This document shows positions 1 through 9,602 of a stretch of DNA of 64,000 bases, one piece after another. The notes below the pieces were generated by a model. It had not been told where the DNA came from and did not search any database. It saw only the letters and a program-made list of their open reading frames with translations. The stretch is from NCBI RefSeq assembly GCF_048323755.1, contig NZ_JBLWFS010000003.1:241914-305913 (forward strand). Direction: 5' to 3'. Position 1 is the stretch's first letter. Every line of letters starts with the position of its first letter. This stretch comes from Alkalihalobacterium sp048323755 (GTDB lineage Bacteria > Bacillota > Bacilli > Bacillales > Bacillaceae_F). Both the position numbers and the translations under genes were made by a program.

Positions 1-787
1 AGCAAAGCGTGGAGCGATTTGTGTTGATAATACAAGTGCGTTCCGAATGGATGAAAATGTACCTCTAGTTGTACCAGAAGTAAATGAGGAAGATTTAAGA
101 CTTCATAACGGAATTATTGCAAACCCTAATTGCTCAACTATTCAAATGGTAGTTGCTCTTGAACCTTTACGTGAAAAATATGGTATTAAAAAAGTTGTTG
201 TTTCAACGTACCAAGCTGTATCTGGTGCAGGGTTAAATGCTATTAATGAAATGAAAGAACAAACGAAGGACCTATTAGAAGGAAAAGAAGTAACTCCAGA
301 AGTTCTTCCAGTAGGTGGGGATAAAAAGCATTATCAAATTGCGTTTAATGCGATTCCTCAAATCGATAAATTCCAAGAAAATGGATACACTTTTGAAGAA
401 ATGAAAATGATTAATGAGACGAAAAAAATTATGCATCTGCCAGAACTAGAAGTAGCTGCTACTTGCGTTCGTCTACCAGTTGAAACAGGTCATTCAGAAT
501 CGGTATACGTTGAAACGGAAAAGGGCGGAGCAACAGTTGAAGAAATTAAGCAACTACTAGCTTCTTCACAAGGTGTGACGTTACAAGATGACCCAGCAAA
601 TCAAGTTTATCCGATGGCAATTGATTGTGTTGGAAAAAATGATGTATTTGTGGGTAGAATTCGAAAAGATTTAGATCGAGATAATGGCTTCCATATGTGG
701 ATTGTCTCAGATAACCTTCTTAAGGGTGCTGCATGGAACTCAGTTCAAATCGCAGAGAGTTTAGTGAAATTACAATTATTGAAATAA
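1..787 (+). CDS. asd: Aspartate-semialdehyde dehydrogenase, 5'-truncated by the window edge
   Basis: Catalyses NADPH-dependent reduction of aspartyl phosphate to aspartate semialdehyde, the branch point to lysine/diaminopimelate, threonine and methionine. Only the C-terminal 261 residues are visible; the reading frame is open from base 2, so roughly the first 85 residues, including the NADP-binding glycine motif, lie outside the window. The catalytic cysteine is seen in NPNCSTIQ (TGC at 131-133) and the substrate-binding RLPVETGHSE segment follows. It is 13 bases ahead of dapG, as in the B. subtilis dipicolinate/aspartate operon. Family assignment is secure. Confidence 0.96.
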   Translation, partial: AKRGAICVDNTSAFRMDENVPLVVPEVNEEDLRLHNGIIANPNCSTIQMVVALEPLREKYGIKKVVVSTYQAVSGAGLNAINEMKEQTKDLLEGKEVTPEVLPVGGDKKHYQIAFNAIPQIDKFQENGYTFEEMKMINETKKIMHLPELEVAATCVRLPVETGHSESVYVETEKGGATVEEIKQLLASSQGVTLQDDPANQVYPMAIDCVGKNDVFVGRIRKDLDRDNGFHMWIVSDNLLKGAAWNSVQIAESLVKLQLLK

Positions 788-800
788 GAGTAGGTGTCCT

Positions 801-2045
801 ATGAAGGTAATTGTTCAAAAGTTTGGTGGAACTTCTGTTAAAAATGACGAGGTGCGGCGATTAGCTGCACGTCATGTTCAGAAATCAGTAAATGATGGTT
901 ATAAAGTTATAGTTGTCGTGTCAGCGATGGGTCGCAGTGGCGATCCATATGCTACCGACACCTTACTGAATTTGATCAACACTAAAACGGTGCCGAAAAG
1001 AGAACAAGATCTTCTTCTTTCATGTGGAGAAGTCATTTCTTCGGTCGTTTTTACAGATTTACTAAGTAGTTATGGTGTTCAGGCAACAGCAATGACCGGT
1101 GCTCAAGCTGGCTTTAGAACAAACGATGATTTCTCAAATGCAAAAATCTTAGAAATGAAATGTGAAAAGTTATTAAAGACACTTGAAAAAGTTGATGCAG
1201 TAGTTGTAGCAGGGTTTCAAGGTCAATCGAAAACGGGTGATATCACAACTCTTGGTCGTGGCGGTAGCGACACGTCTGCAACAGCAATTGGAGCAGCAAT
1301 TGGAGCAGAGTGGGTTGATATATTTACAGATGTAGAAGGTGTAATGACAGCAGACCCTCGTATTGTTGAAGGAGCTAGACCATTATCTGTTGTTACGTAT
1401 AATGAAATTTGTAATATGGCTTATCAAGGAGCCAAAGTCATTCACCCTCGTGCAGTAGAAATTGCGATGCAGTCAAAAATACCCATTCACATTCGTTCTA
1501 CTTACTCAGACAGTAAAGGAACGATTGTAACATCCACCGTAGGAGGTCAACAAGGTCAAGACGTGCAAGATCGACTAATTACAGGAATTGCTAACTTGGC
1601 TAAAGTGACACAAATTAAGGTCCTAGCTAAAGAAGGTCAATATGATCTTCAAGAAAAAGTATTTAAGGCAATGGCAAATGAAAAAATTAGTGTTGACTTT
1701 ATTAATATCAATCCATTAGGTGTCGTTTATACCGTAATGGAAGAAGTTGCAGATCGAGCTATAGAAGTATTAGAACAAATGGGATATGAGCCACAAGTTA
1801 CGCGAGAATGCGCCAAAATTTCAGCAGTCGGGGCTGGAATGACAGGAGTTCCAGGGGTTACAGCAAAAATTGTAGCTGCACTTTCAAAAGAAAACATACA
1901 AATCTTACAGTCAGCAGACTCACACACGACGATTTGGGTACTTGTTAAAGGTGATGATATGATTAAAGCAGTTAATGCTTTACATGATATGTTTCAGCTT
2001 GAGAAAGAAAGTATGTTTGAACCGAGTCGTTCATTGGAAGAATGA
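801..2045 (+). CDS. dapG: Aspartokinase I
   Basis: Phosphorylates aspartate, the first step towards diaminopimelate, lysine, threonine and methionine. The 414-residue protein begins with the kinase signature KFGGTSV (residues 7-13), carries the substrate region around SDTSATAIGAAIGAEW and FTDVEGV, and ends with two ACT domains (about residues 265-405) that bind the feedback amino acid. Gene order asd-dapG-dapA identifies it as the DapG type rather than LysC or ThrD; that the effector is meso-diaminopimelate is known for B. subtilis DapG and is inferred here. The start ATG has a TAGGTG ribosome binding site. Slightly longer than B. subtilis DapG (404). Confidence 0.95.
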   Translation: MKVIVQKFGGTSVKNDEVRRLAARHVQKSVNDGYKVIVVVSAMGRSGDPYATDTLLNLINTKTVPKREQDLLLSCGEVISSVVFTDLLSSYGVQATAMTGAQAGFRTNDDFSNAKILEMKCEKLLKTLEKVDAVVVAGFQGQSKTGDITTLGRGGSDTSATAIGAAIGAEWVDIFTDVEGVMTADPRIVEGARPLSVVTYNEICNMAYQGAKVIHPRAVEIAMQSKIPIHIRSTYSDSKGTIVTSTVGGQQGQDVQDRLITGIANLAKVTQIKVLAKEGQYDLQEKVFKAMANEKISVDFININPLGVVYTVMEEVADRAIEVLEQMGYEPQVTRECAKISAVGAGMTGVPGVTAKIVAALSKENIQILQSADSHTTIWVLVKGDDMIKAVNALHDMFQLEKESMFEPSRSLEE

Positions 2046-2081
2046 TACTGTATTGTAGCTACAGTTAAGGAGATGAACAAA

Positions 2082-2948
2082 GTGAACTTTGGTCGGGTTT
2101 TAACAGCGATGGTGACTCCTTTTGATGAGAAGGGTGCTATAGATTTTCACAAAACTGAATTACTTGTTGAACACCTTATTAACAATGGATCTGATGGACT
2201 CGTTGTTGCAGGTACAACAGGTGAATCACCGACTTTAACGAAAGATGAAAAGTTAGCTCTTTTTGATACTGTCGTAAAAACTGTTAATGGAAGAGTACCA
2301 GTTATAGCTGGCACAGGAACGAATAATACTCAAGCTTCAATTGAACTAACACAGGAAGCTGCATTGCTTGGAATTAATGGAGTAATGGCAGTTGCACCTT
2401 ACTATAATAAACCATCTCAACAAGGCATGATTGAACATTTTAAAGCGATTGCTAATGCAACAACTTTACCCGTCATGCTGTACAATATTCCAGGTCGATC
2501 AGTAGTAAACATGTCTGTGGATACAATTGTTGAGCTAGCAAAAGTAAAAAATATCGTATGTGTTAAAGAAGCTAGCGGTGATTTAGAACAAATGGCCACA
2601 ATTATTGATAAAACAGATACTGATTTTACGTTGTATAGTGGTGACGACAGCTTAACATTGCCATCTATGGCAATCGGCGGTAACGGTGTTATTTCTGTAG
2701 CTTCTCATATTATTGGGAATGAAATGCAACAAATCGTTCAATTGTTTCAGGCAGGGAGTGTAAATGAGGCCGCAAAATTACATCGCAAACACCTTCCACT
2801 TATGAAAGCATTGTTTTTAACTCCAAATCCGACTAGTGTAAAGATGGCACTCCAAATAAAAGGAATTAATGTAGGTAGTGTTAGACTACCACTTGTTCCT
2901 TTAACAAATGCCGAAAAAGAAATTTTATATCAGGTTATGAACAGCTGA
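2082..2948 (+). CDS. dapA: 4-hydroxy-tetrahydrodipicolinate synthase
   Basis: Condenses pyruvate with aspartate semialdehyde in the first committed step to diaminopimelate and, in sporulating cells, dipicolinate. Key features are GTTGESPTL near the N-terminus, the YNIPGRS segment and the Schiff-base lysine in VKEASGD. An in-frame ATG at 2073 touches the AAGGAG ribosome binding site (2067-2072) with no spacing, so the GTG at 2082, nine bases downstream, is chosen; this gives 288 residues beginning MNFGRVLTAMVTPFD, like characterised DapA. Last gene of the unit; its TGA lies inside the terminator stem. Confidence 0.95.
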   Translation: MNFGRVLTAMVTPFDEKGAIDFHKTELLVEHLINNGSDGLVVAGTTGESPTLTKDEKLALFDTVVKTVNGRVPVIAGTGTNNTQASIELTQEAALLGINGVMAVAPYYNKPSQQGMIEHFKAIANATTLPVMLYNIPGRSVVNMSVDTIVELAKVKNIVCVKEASGDLEQMATIIDKTDTDFTLYSGDDSLTLPSMAIGGNGVISVASHIIGNEMQQIVQLFQAGSVNEAAKLHRKHLPLMKALFLTPNPTSVKMALQIKGINVGSVRLPLVPLTNAEKEILYQVMNS

Positions 2949-2968
2949 ACTTGGTTCAGCTGTTTTAT
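2942..2968 (+). terminator. Rho-independent terminator of asd-dapG-dapA
   Basis: A perfect 9-bp stem CAGCTGAAC / GTTCAGCTG with a 3-base loop, followed by TTTTATT. It contains the dapA stop codon, so transcription of the dap unit should end here and rnjB needs its own promoter. Confidence 0.88.
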
Positions 2969-3403
2969 TGTTCCAATTTTTCTAGATACATCTTGTTTTC
3001 TAATTCGTATTTAAGTTATACTACAAACAAGTGATTAGTTCGGGTAAATTTTAATGGCTAATAGAATACGTTTATGGCAGATGGCACGCCCAGTAATTTA
3101 TAGGACACTAGAAATAAACTTGTAACGATTAGTAACATTAGTAATACAAATCAAATTTTTCTCAGACTAACTATGAATATTGGACTAAATAGTTCCAGAA
3201 TGAACACGAAAGATTAACTTATGCTAATCCCAAGTGTGTTTTAATTGATGGTTTTTTTTGAGAAGCTTCTACCTTAACTACGACGAGTTATCATTGCAGT
3301 ACGGTAGAATACTATTGATTTTTCACCATATTTTTATAGTTAGTCAAAAAATACTTTTATGAAATAAGCATTTATTTTATTGTGCATTTAGGAGGAACAT
3401 GAA
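2969..3403. other. Non-coding stretch between dapA and rnjB
   Basis: About 435 bases of AT-rich sequence with no convincing gene. It holds a short AGAAGCTTCT palindrome near 3260 and a T-rich run before it. A promoter for rnjB is expected because of the upstream terminator, but I could not pick one with confidence. In B. subtilis the corresponding genes are much closer together, so this spacer is enlarged here. Confidence 0.5.
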
Positions 3404-5071
3404 TTGTCAAAAGTAAATACAGAAAAGATAAGGGTTTTTGCCTTAGGGGGAGTCGGCGAGATAGGCAAGAATATGTATGTGGTAGAGGTCGAGGAAGATA
3501 TTATCGTTATCGACTCTGGTTTAATGTTTCCAGATGATGATATGTTGGGTGTTGATATTGTTATTCCAGATATATCTTACCTAGTTGAAAACGCTGACCG
3601 TGTCCGTGCCATTATTCTAACTCATGGTCATGAAGACCATATTGGTGGTTTGCCATATATTTTACAAAAATTAAAAGTACCCGTTTATGGAACGAGATTA
3701 ACACTTGGATTAGTAGAGACGAAACTTCGTGAAGCTGGAATATATAAATCAACAACATTAAGGTTAATTGATAATAATTCAGAAATAACGGTCGGCTCAA
3801 CACCAGTTTCATTTTTTAGAACTAATCACAGTATCCCAGATTCAGTAGGTGTTGTAATAAAAACTAATCATGGATCAATTGTACATACAGGGGATTTCAA
3901 GTTTGATCAGACTCCTGTAGATGGGAAACATGCAGAGATTGGAAAAATGGCTGCAATTGGTGATGCAGGGGTACTGTGCTTACTTTCAGATAGCACAAAT
4001 GCAGAACGACCTGGACACACTCTTTCTGAAACTGTTGTAGGACAAGGTATCGCTGACGTATTTCAAAATACAATGAACAGAATTATAGTTACAACATTTG
4101 CTTCCAATGTACATCGAATTCAACAAGTAATCAGTGCTGCAGCAAAGGCAAAGCGTAAAGTTGCAATCGTTGGTCGAAGTATGGAGAAAGTCATCTCCAT
4201 TGCAAATGACTTAGGTTATTTAAATGCTCCAGACGAGCTATTTATAGATGTTGATCAAGTGAAAAACTATCGTCCGGATCAGGTAGCGATCATTACAACA
4301 GGTAGCCAAGGGGAGCCAATGAGTGCTCTGACAAGAATGGCTAGAGGAGCACACCGACAAATTACACTATCGAGTGAAGATACTGTCATTATTGCAGCCT
4401 CTCCAATTCCAGGTAATGAGAAATCAGTTTCTAAAATTATTGATCAACTGTATCGAATTGGCGCAGATGTTGTATATGGACATACGAAAGTCCATGCGTC
4501 AGGACACGGTAGTGCAGAAGAGCTAAAACTAATGTTAAATCTCATGAAGCCGAAATATTTTGTTCCTATTCACGGTGAATATCGAATGCAAATCGCCCAT
4601 CGGGATCTTGCTACGGAAATAGGAATAAACCCTTCGAAAATTTTCCTTGTTGAAAAAGGGGAAGTTGTAGAAATTCAAGATGGTGCTGGCAGAAAAGCTG
4701 GTAAAGTACCATCTGGAAATGTACTAATTGACGGACTCGGTATCGGTGACGTTGGAAATATCGTGTTACGTGACCGTCGCCTCTTATCAAAAGATGGTAT
4801 CTTAGTGGTCGTTGTTACACTAAATAAAACAAACGGAGAAATTATCTCGGGGCCTGATATTATTTCAAGAGGTTTTGTCTATGTAAGAGAATCAGAGAAG
4901 CTTCTTGATGAAGCAACAGGAATGGTAAAGCAAACCTTAGTAAAATGCGTAACTGAAAATGTCAATGAATGGTCTTCATTAAAAAGTAGCATTAGAGAGG
5001 TATTAAGTCGGTATTTATTCGAGAAAACGAAACGTAGACCAATGATTTTACCAATTATTATGGAAGTGTAA
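3404..5071 (+). CDS. rnjB: Ribonuclease J2
   Basis: Metallo-beta-lactamase/beta-CASP ribonuclease that partners RNase J1 in mRNA turnover and rRNA processing. The zinc motif HxHxDH is present in LTHGHEDHIGG (residues 73-83), and further conserved blocks include HTGDFKFDQ, SDSTNAERPG and PIHGEYRM. Length (555) equals B. subtilis RnjB. The start is TTG at 3404, with AGGAGG at 3390-3395 eight bases upstream; an ATG at 3399 opens only a few codons in another frame. The position behind dapA and before tepA matches B. subtilis ymfA, supporting J2 over J1. Cytoplasmic. Confidence 0.94.
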   Translation: MSKVNTEKIRVFALGGVGEIGKNMYVVEVEEDIIVIDSGLMFPDDDMLGVDIVIPDISYLVENADRVRAIILTHGHEDHIGGLPYILQKLKVPVYGTRLTLGLVETKLREAGIYKSTTLRLIDNNSEITVGSTPVSFFRTNHSIPDSVGVVIKTNHGSIVHTGDFKFDQTPVDGKHAEIGKMAAIGDAGVLCLLSDSTNAERPGHTLSETVVGQGIADVFQNTMNRIIVTTFASNVHRIQQVISAAAKAKRKVAIVGRSMEKVISIANDLGYLNAPDELFIDVDQVKNYRPDQVAIITTGSQGEPMSALTRMARGAHRQITLSSEDTVIIAASPIPGNEKSVSKIIDQLYRIGADVVYGHTKVHASGHGSAEELKLMLNLMKPKYFVPIHGEYRMQIAHRDLATEIGINPSKIFLVEKGEVVEIQDGAGRKAGKVPSGNVLIDGLGIGDVGNIVLRDRRLLSKDGILVVVVTLNKTNGEIISGPDIISRGFVYVRESEKLLDEATGMVKQTLVKCVTENVNEWSSLKSSIREVLSRYLFEKTKRRPMILPIIMEV

Positions 5072-5076
5072 TACAA

Positions 5077-5107
5077 AAGAAGCGGAGAGTGGTCCGCTTC
5101 TTTTTTT
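5077..5107 (+). terminator. Rho-independent terminator after rnjB
   Basis: Stem AGAAGCGGA / TCCGCTTCT around a 6-base loop, followed by a run of seven T. Confidence 0.9.
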
Positions 5108-5277
5108 ATGGAGAAATTAATATACTTATTAATTAGGAATAATTGCTTAATCTCTTAGTAAAGATAGTTTGTAGTGCTTATATTTTATGTCAATATCATT
5201 TTCATTTTCTTATGGGAATTATTCATCGTTATCACGACATACTAACATTAGATACATATATAAAGGAGGATCCTATA

Positions 5278-6027
5278 ATGACTGAGTCTAATCAACCACA
5301 ACAACCTCAAGGTGATGAAAAGCCTGCACTAGATCCTAAATCGAGCATTGTAAATAAAATTCAAGAATTAGGTCAAACGAATGTTCCTGATATGGACGCT
5401 TCAAACTTACATTGCATGACGATTGTTGGCCAAATTGAAGGTCACATGCAGTTACCACCTCAAAATAAAACAACGAAGTATGAGCATATCATTCCACAGC
5501 TTGTAGCAACTGAACAAAATTCAAAGATAGAGGGAATGTTAGTTATTTTAAATACAGTTGGTGGAGATGTTGAAGCAGGATTGGCAATTTCTGAGATGAT
5601 TGCTTCTATGTCAAAACCCACTGTAACACTTGTATTAGGGGGCGGCCATTCTATAGGTGTACCAATTGCAACTGCTTCAAATTACAGTTTTATTGCTGAA
5701 ACAGCAACTATGACCATACACCCTGTGCGCTTAACTGGCCTAGTTATAGGTGTGCCGCAAACGTTTGAATATTTAGATAAAATGCAAGAAAGAGTTATTC
5801 GATTTGTTACGAAACATTCTACTATTGATGAAGAGAAGTTTAAAGAGTTAATGTTTTCAAAAGGCAATTTAACACGTGACATCGGAACAAACGTAATTGG
5901 AAGAGATGCTGTAGAGTATGGACTTATTAATGAAGTAGGCGGATTAAGCCATGCATTAACGAAGCTTAATGCTTTAATTGAAGAACGTAGAGCAGAGCAT
6001 GCAGGCGGCGGTGATATTGTACAATGA
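5278..6027 (+). CDS. tepA: ClpP-like serine protease TepA (translocation-enhancing protein)
   Basis: ClpP/crotonase-fold protein of 249 residues. The catalytic pair of this family is visible: Ser125 in GGGHSIGVP and His148 in MTIHPVRL. The first 40 residues are rich in Q and P and probably disordered. B. subtilis TepA (YmfB) was linked to protein export and to SASP degradation during germination; which applies here is not visible from sequence. Start ATG 5278 has AAAGGAGGAT upstream; the open frame extends further 5' but without a ribosome binding site. The last four bases overlap ylzJ (ATGA). Confidence 0.9.
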   Translation: MTESNQPQQPQGDEKPALDPKSSIVNKIQELGQTNVPDMDASNLHCMTIVGQIEGHMQLPPQNKTTKYEHIIPQLVATEQNSKIEGMLVILNTVGGDVEAGLAISEMIASMSKPTVTLVLGGGHSIGVPIATASNYSFIAETATMTIHPVRLTGLVIGVPQTFEYLDKMQERVIRFVTKHSTIDEEKFKELMFSKGNLTRDIGTNVIGRDAVEYGLINEVGGLSHALTKLNALIEERRAEHAGGGDIVQ

Positions 6028-6245
6028 TCCTATATACGATGTTACCTGAAGAGATGATTTTTCCACAGGATGAAACGAGCTACGCAAAACAACAAACGAT
6101 TCCTGTTGAAGGTGGATTATTAGTCGTAGAAGATATTGGGGAGTCACAATATAAAGTGATCCGCCTCATAAGTAGTGACCCGAGTAATTACTTAAATGAA
6201 AACTATAGCCCCGGTCGAATTATTATGGGGAAACCTCAACTTTAA
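6024..6245 (+). CDS. ylzJ: YlzJ-like small protein
   Basis: A 73-residue protein of unknown function, translationally coupled to tepA through an ATGA overlap. It has no membrane segment or recognisable catalytic motif; it looks like a small beta-rich protein (repeated VEGG, VVED, YKVIRL strands) ending with PGRIIMGKP. The YlzJ family always follows tepA in Bacillus, so a job connected with TepA is plausible but unproved. Confidence 0.82.
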   Translation: MILYTMLPEEMIFPQDETSYAKQQTIPVEGGLLVVEDIGESQYKVIRLISSDPSNYLNENYSPGRIIMGKPQL

Positions 6246-6297
6246 TAATGTAGACAAGTTTTGGATTATGTTATAATCATAATACAAAACTTGGTTG

Positions 6298-6321
6298 AAG
6301 CAGCCAATTTTGGCTGCTTTT
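6298..6321 (+). terminator. Rho-independent terminator after ylzJ
   Basis: Stem AAGCAGCCA / TGGCTGCTT with a 4-base loop ATTT and a following TTTTC. Confidence 0.82.
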
Positions 6322-6474
6322 CTTAATTGAAGTAAAAAAATAGCAAAAGTTCTATGCTTTACTTTTATAATAGCTGAACGAAAGTTAAATGGCCCTAACA
6401 TAGAGTTTTCACTTTATGAGACAAGCACCATTGTAATTTCGTATATTAAGTCGCAATTGAGGGTGAAATGATTG

Positions 6475-8805
6475 ATGTCTAAGAAAAGAAAAAAGAAAAA
6501 AACAGAATGGAAATCACAACTAACGTTTGAGTTGGTTGGACTATCTTTATTTATTTTATCAATAATTACATTTGCCAAATTAGGCAGTGTAGGTGAAGTT
6601 ATTGTTTATTTATTTCGATTCTTTATTGGAGAATGGCACGTAGTACTAACGATAGCATTATTTTTAACGTCACTGTATATCATTATTAAACGAAGTATAC
6701 CTTCCTTTTGGACGCGTCGTCTTGCAGGAACTTATTTACTATTGTTTTCTTTTATTTTATTGAGCCATGTCCGTTTATTTGAAGTATTAGCAACAAAGGA
6801 AGGTTTTGAAGACCCTTCTGTATTACGAAATACGTGGGAACTATTTTGGATGCAAGTACATCAAACGGCGCCTGTCAGTGATCTGGGTGGAGGAATGATT
6901 GGGGCACTTGGATATGCTGCAACTCATTTTCTTTTTGATGCACCGGGAACTTATTTAATCTCTTTTTTTGGCATGATCGTATCCATTTTATTAATTACAA
7001 ATCAATCTTTATCTGATGTCATTAACCGTGTTCTTACTAAAGCAAAACAGATCTTTGTAGTGATTTTCAGTTTCTTTCATAAGTTAGTTCGTGGTTGGGT
7101 GGATGAATTATCAGCTAAACTATCTGAACGAAAAGAAAAACAAAAAGAAAAGAAAGAGCTTGCAGTAGAGGAACCGCCGGAACAAGTGCCTGTACCCACT
7201 GAACCAGTTATACATGATTTCACGAGTCAAGCTTATGAAGAAGGAACACCAGATCTTACTTTACCTTTATCAGATGAGAGGACTGAAGGAAAGGAAAATC
7301 TGAAGGACAAGGAAACTAAGGATCAAAATGAGCAAATGTCACCTCAGTCTTTAATTATGTCTGAAATTGCGAATGAAGATTATTTATTACCAAGTTTAGA
7401 ATTACTACATTTACCCAATAATAATGGACAACATATGGAAAAACGCCACATATCTGCAAATGCTAAGAAATTAGAACAAACACTTGAAAGTTTTGGTGTA
7501 AAAGCGAAAGTAACAGAAGTTCATCTTGGACCAGCAGTAACGAAATATGAAGTACACCCAAGTGTAGGTGTGAAAGTAAGCAAAATCGTTAATTTAGCTG
7601 ATGATTTAGCGCTAGCTTTAGCAGCAAAAGATATTCGTATTGAAGCACCAATTCCAGGAAAATCAGCAATAGGAATAGAAGTACCGAACAAAGAAGTTGC
7701 TCTTGTTACGTTAAGAGAGGTACTAGACTCACCAAAAAATAGACAAGAAGCACACGCGCTTTCAGTTGCTTTAGGTAGGGATATCTCAGGTGAACCGGTA
7801 TTAGCCCCACTAAATAAAATGCCTCATTTATTAGTCGCAGGGGCAACAGGAAGCGGAAAGAGTGTATGTATTAACGGAATTATTACAAGCTTACTAATGA
7901 AAGCGAAGCCCCATGAAGTTAAACTCATGATGATTGACCCTAAAATGGTTGAGTTAAATGTGTATAATGGCATCCCTCACTTATTGACACCGGTTGTAAC
8001 TGAACCGAAAAAAGCATCACAAGCGTTGAAGAAAGTCGTAAGTGAAATGGAGCGCAGGTATGACTTATTCTCGCATTCCGGAACGAGGAATATTGAAGGA
8101 TATAATGATTTAATTAGGAAACAAAATGAAACGGAAGACGCAAAACAGCCATTATTGCCATACATCGTAGTCATTGTTGATGAATTAGCAGATTTAATGA
8201 TGGTTGCATCTGGGGATGTCGAAGATTCAATTACACGCTTAGCCCAGATGGCGCGTGCTGCAGGTATTCACATGATTATTGCAACACAACGTCCATCCGT
8301 TGATGTTATTACTGGAGTAATTAAAGCAAATATTCCTTCAAGGATTGCATTTGGAGTATCCTCTCAAACTGACTCGAGGACAATCCTTGACAGTGGTGGA
8401 GCAGAAAAGCTTTTAGGCCGAGGGGACATGCTATACCTTCCAGTAGGGGCTACCAAACCGACACGTGTACAAGGAGCCTTCCTATCCGATGATGAAGTTG
8501 AAACGGTAGTTGATTTTGTGATTAGTCAACAACGGGCGCAATACCAAGAAGAAATGACACCTTCCGAAGTGCCAGAAATAGTCGCAGAAGTAGCTGATGA
8601 ATTATATCAGCCAGCAGTGGAGTTAGTCTTGGAAATGAACACAGCGTCTGTATCCATGCTGCAACGCCGATTTAGGATCGGTTACACAAGAGCAGCTAGA
8701 CTAATTGATGAGATGGAAGCTAGAGGTATTGTAGGGCCATATGAAGGAAGTAAACCAAGAGAAGTGTTAGTTACAAAATCTACAGAAGAAGCATCAGCAC
8801 AATAA
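6475..8805 (+). CDS. spoIIIE: FtsK/SpoIIIE DNA translocase
   Basis: Hexameric ATP-driven DNA pump that moves the forespore chromosome across the sporulation septum. The N-terminal 180 residues contain four hydrophobic membrane spans after a lysine-rich leader (KKRKKKKTEWK). A charged linker (about 200-310) leads to the motor domain with Walker A GATGSGKS (456-463) and Walker B YIVVIVDELADLM, and a C-terminal gamma domain (winged helix, SVSMLQRRFRIGYTRAARLIDEME) that reads orientation sequences. 776 residues against about 787 in B. subtilis. ATG 6475 is chosen over TTG 6472 from the GAGGGTGA site. Position beside tepA and ymfC supports SpoIIIE rather than the vegetative SftA. Confidence 0.95.
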   Translation: MSKKRKKKKTEWKSQLTFELVGLSLFILSIITFAKLGSVGEVIVYLFRFFIGEWHVVLTIALFLTSLYIIIKRSIPSFWTRRLAGTYLLLFSFILLSHVRLFEVLATKEGFEDPSVLRNTWELFWMQVHQTAPVSDLGGGMIGALGYAATHFLFDAPGTYLISFFGMIVSILLITNQSLSDVINRVLTKAKQIFVVIFSFFHKLVRGWVDELSAKLSERKEKQKEKKELAVEEPPEQVPVPTEPVIHDFTSQAYEEGTPDLTLPLSDERTEGKENLKDKETKDQNEQMSPQSLIMSEIANEDYLLPSLELLHLPNNNGQHMEKRHISANAKKLEQTLESFGVKAKVTEVHLGPAVTKYEVHPSVGVKVSKIVNLADDLALALAAKDIRIEAPIPGKSAIGIEVPNKEVALVTLREVLDSPKNRQEAHALSVALGRDISGEPVLAPLNKMPHLLVAGATGSGKSVCINGIITSLLMKAKPHEVKLMMIDPKMVELNVYNGIPHLLTPVVTEPKKASQALKKVVSEMERRYDLFSHSGTRNIEGYNDLIRKQNETEDAKQPLLPYIVVIVDELADLMMVASGDVEDSITRLAQMARAAGIHMIIATQRPSVDVITGVIKANIPSRIAFGVSSQTDSRTILDSGGAEKLLGRGDMLYLPVGATKPTRVQGAFLSDDEVETVVDFVISQQRAQYQEEMTPSEVPEIVAEVADELYQPAVELVLEMNTASVSMLQRRFRIGYTRAARLIDEMEARGIVGPYEGSKPREVLVTKSTEEASAQ

Positions 8806-8829
8806 TTGTTGGGTTAAGGAGTGGGGAGA

Positions 8830-9555
8830 ATGATTAAAGCTGATAGTCGACCATTGTATTTACAGGTAATTGATAAAATAAAAGAGGATATAGATCAACA
8901 AGTTTTTAAAGAAGGTGAGAAATTACCCTCAGAATTTGAGTTATCCAAGCAATTAGGTGTAAGTAGAGCAACTCTAAGGGAAGCTCTGCGAATACTTGAA
9001 GATGAAGGTGTAGTGTTAAGAAGGCATGGTGTTGGTACGTTTGTTCACTCAAAGCCTTTGTTCTCTTCGGGAATTGAGGAGCTATATAGTGTAACAGATA
9101 TGATTGTTAATGCGAATAAAGAGCCCGGTACCATCTTTTTATCATCTTATGTTGAAGAAGCAACAGAAGATGATCGAGTAAGCTTTGATGAAGATAAAAT
9201 TGAAAGTTGTGTTGTAATTGAAAGGGTTCGAACAGCGGATGATGAACCCGTAGTGTATTGTCTAGACCGTATTCCAGAGGAGATACTTGGAAAGCATTCT
9301 ATCCATGAAATTAGTTCCATTTTTAACTTTCTAGAATCGATCGGTCATAGTATCTCATATGCAGTTACAACGATAGCACCTGTTGGATATCATGAAAAAA
9401 TCTCACCGACCTTAAACTGTGAGCCTGAAACCTCTTTGTTGTTATTGAAACAAATGCATTATGATGAGTCTGATCAACCGATACTATTTTCACTAAATTA
9501 TTTTAGAGCTGATAAATTCAAGTTTAAAGTAGTAAGAAAACGAATAAAAGCATAA
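8830..9555 (+). CDS. ymfC: GntR/HutC-family transcriptional regulator YmfC
   Basis: A 241-residue regulator with an N-terminal GntR winged helix-turn-helix (PLYLQVIDKIKEDI, LPSEFELSKQLGVSRATLREALRILEDEG, RRHGVGTFV; residues 8-72) and a C-terminal UTRA effector domain of the HutC subfamily. ATG 8830 is eight bases from AAGGAG; a GTG at 8821 overlaps that site and is not used. Same length as B. subtilis YmfC, whose ligand is unknown. No target site could be assigned. It is only 24 bases behind spoIIIE and so probably shares its transcript. Confidence 0.9.
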   Translation: MIKADSRPLYLQVIDKIKEDIDQQVFKEGEKLPSEFELSKQLGVSRATLREALRILEDEGVVLRRHGVGTFVHSKPLFSSGIEELYSVTDMIVNANKEPGTIFLSSYVEEATEDDRVSFDEDKIESCVVIERVRTADDEPVVYCLDRIPEEILGKHSIHEISSIFNFLESIGHSISYAVTTIAPVGYHEKISPTLNCEPETSLLLLKQMHYDESDQPILFSLNYFRADKFKFKVVRKRIKA

Positions 9556-9602
9556 CCTATGGCTAAGTAGGAAGTATATTCTAGAAGCAGGGAGTGATTA
9601 GA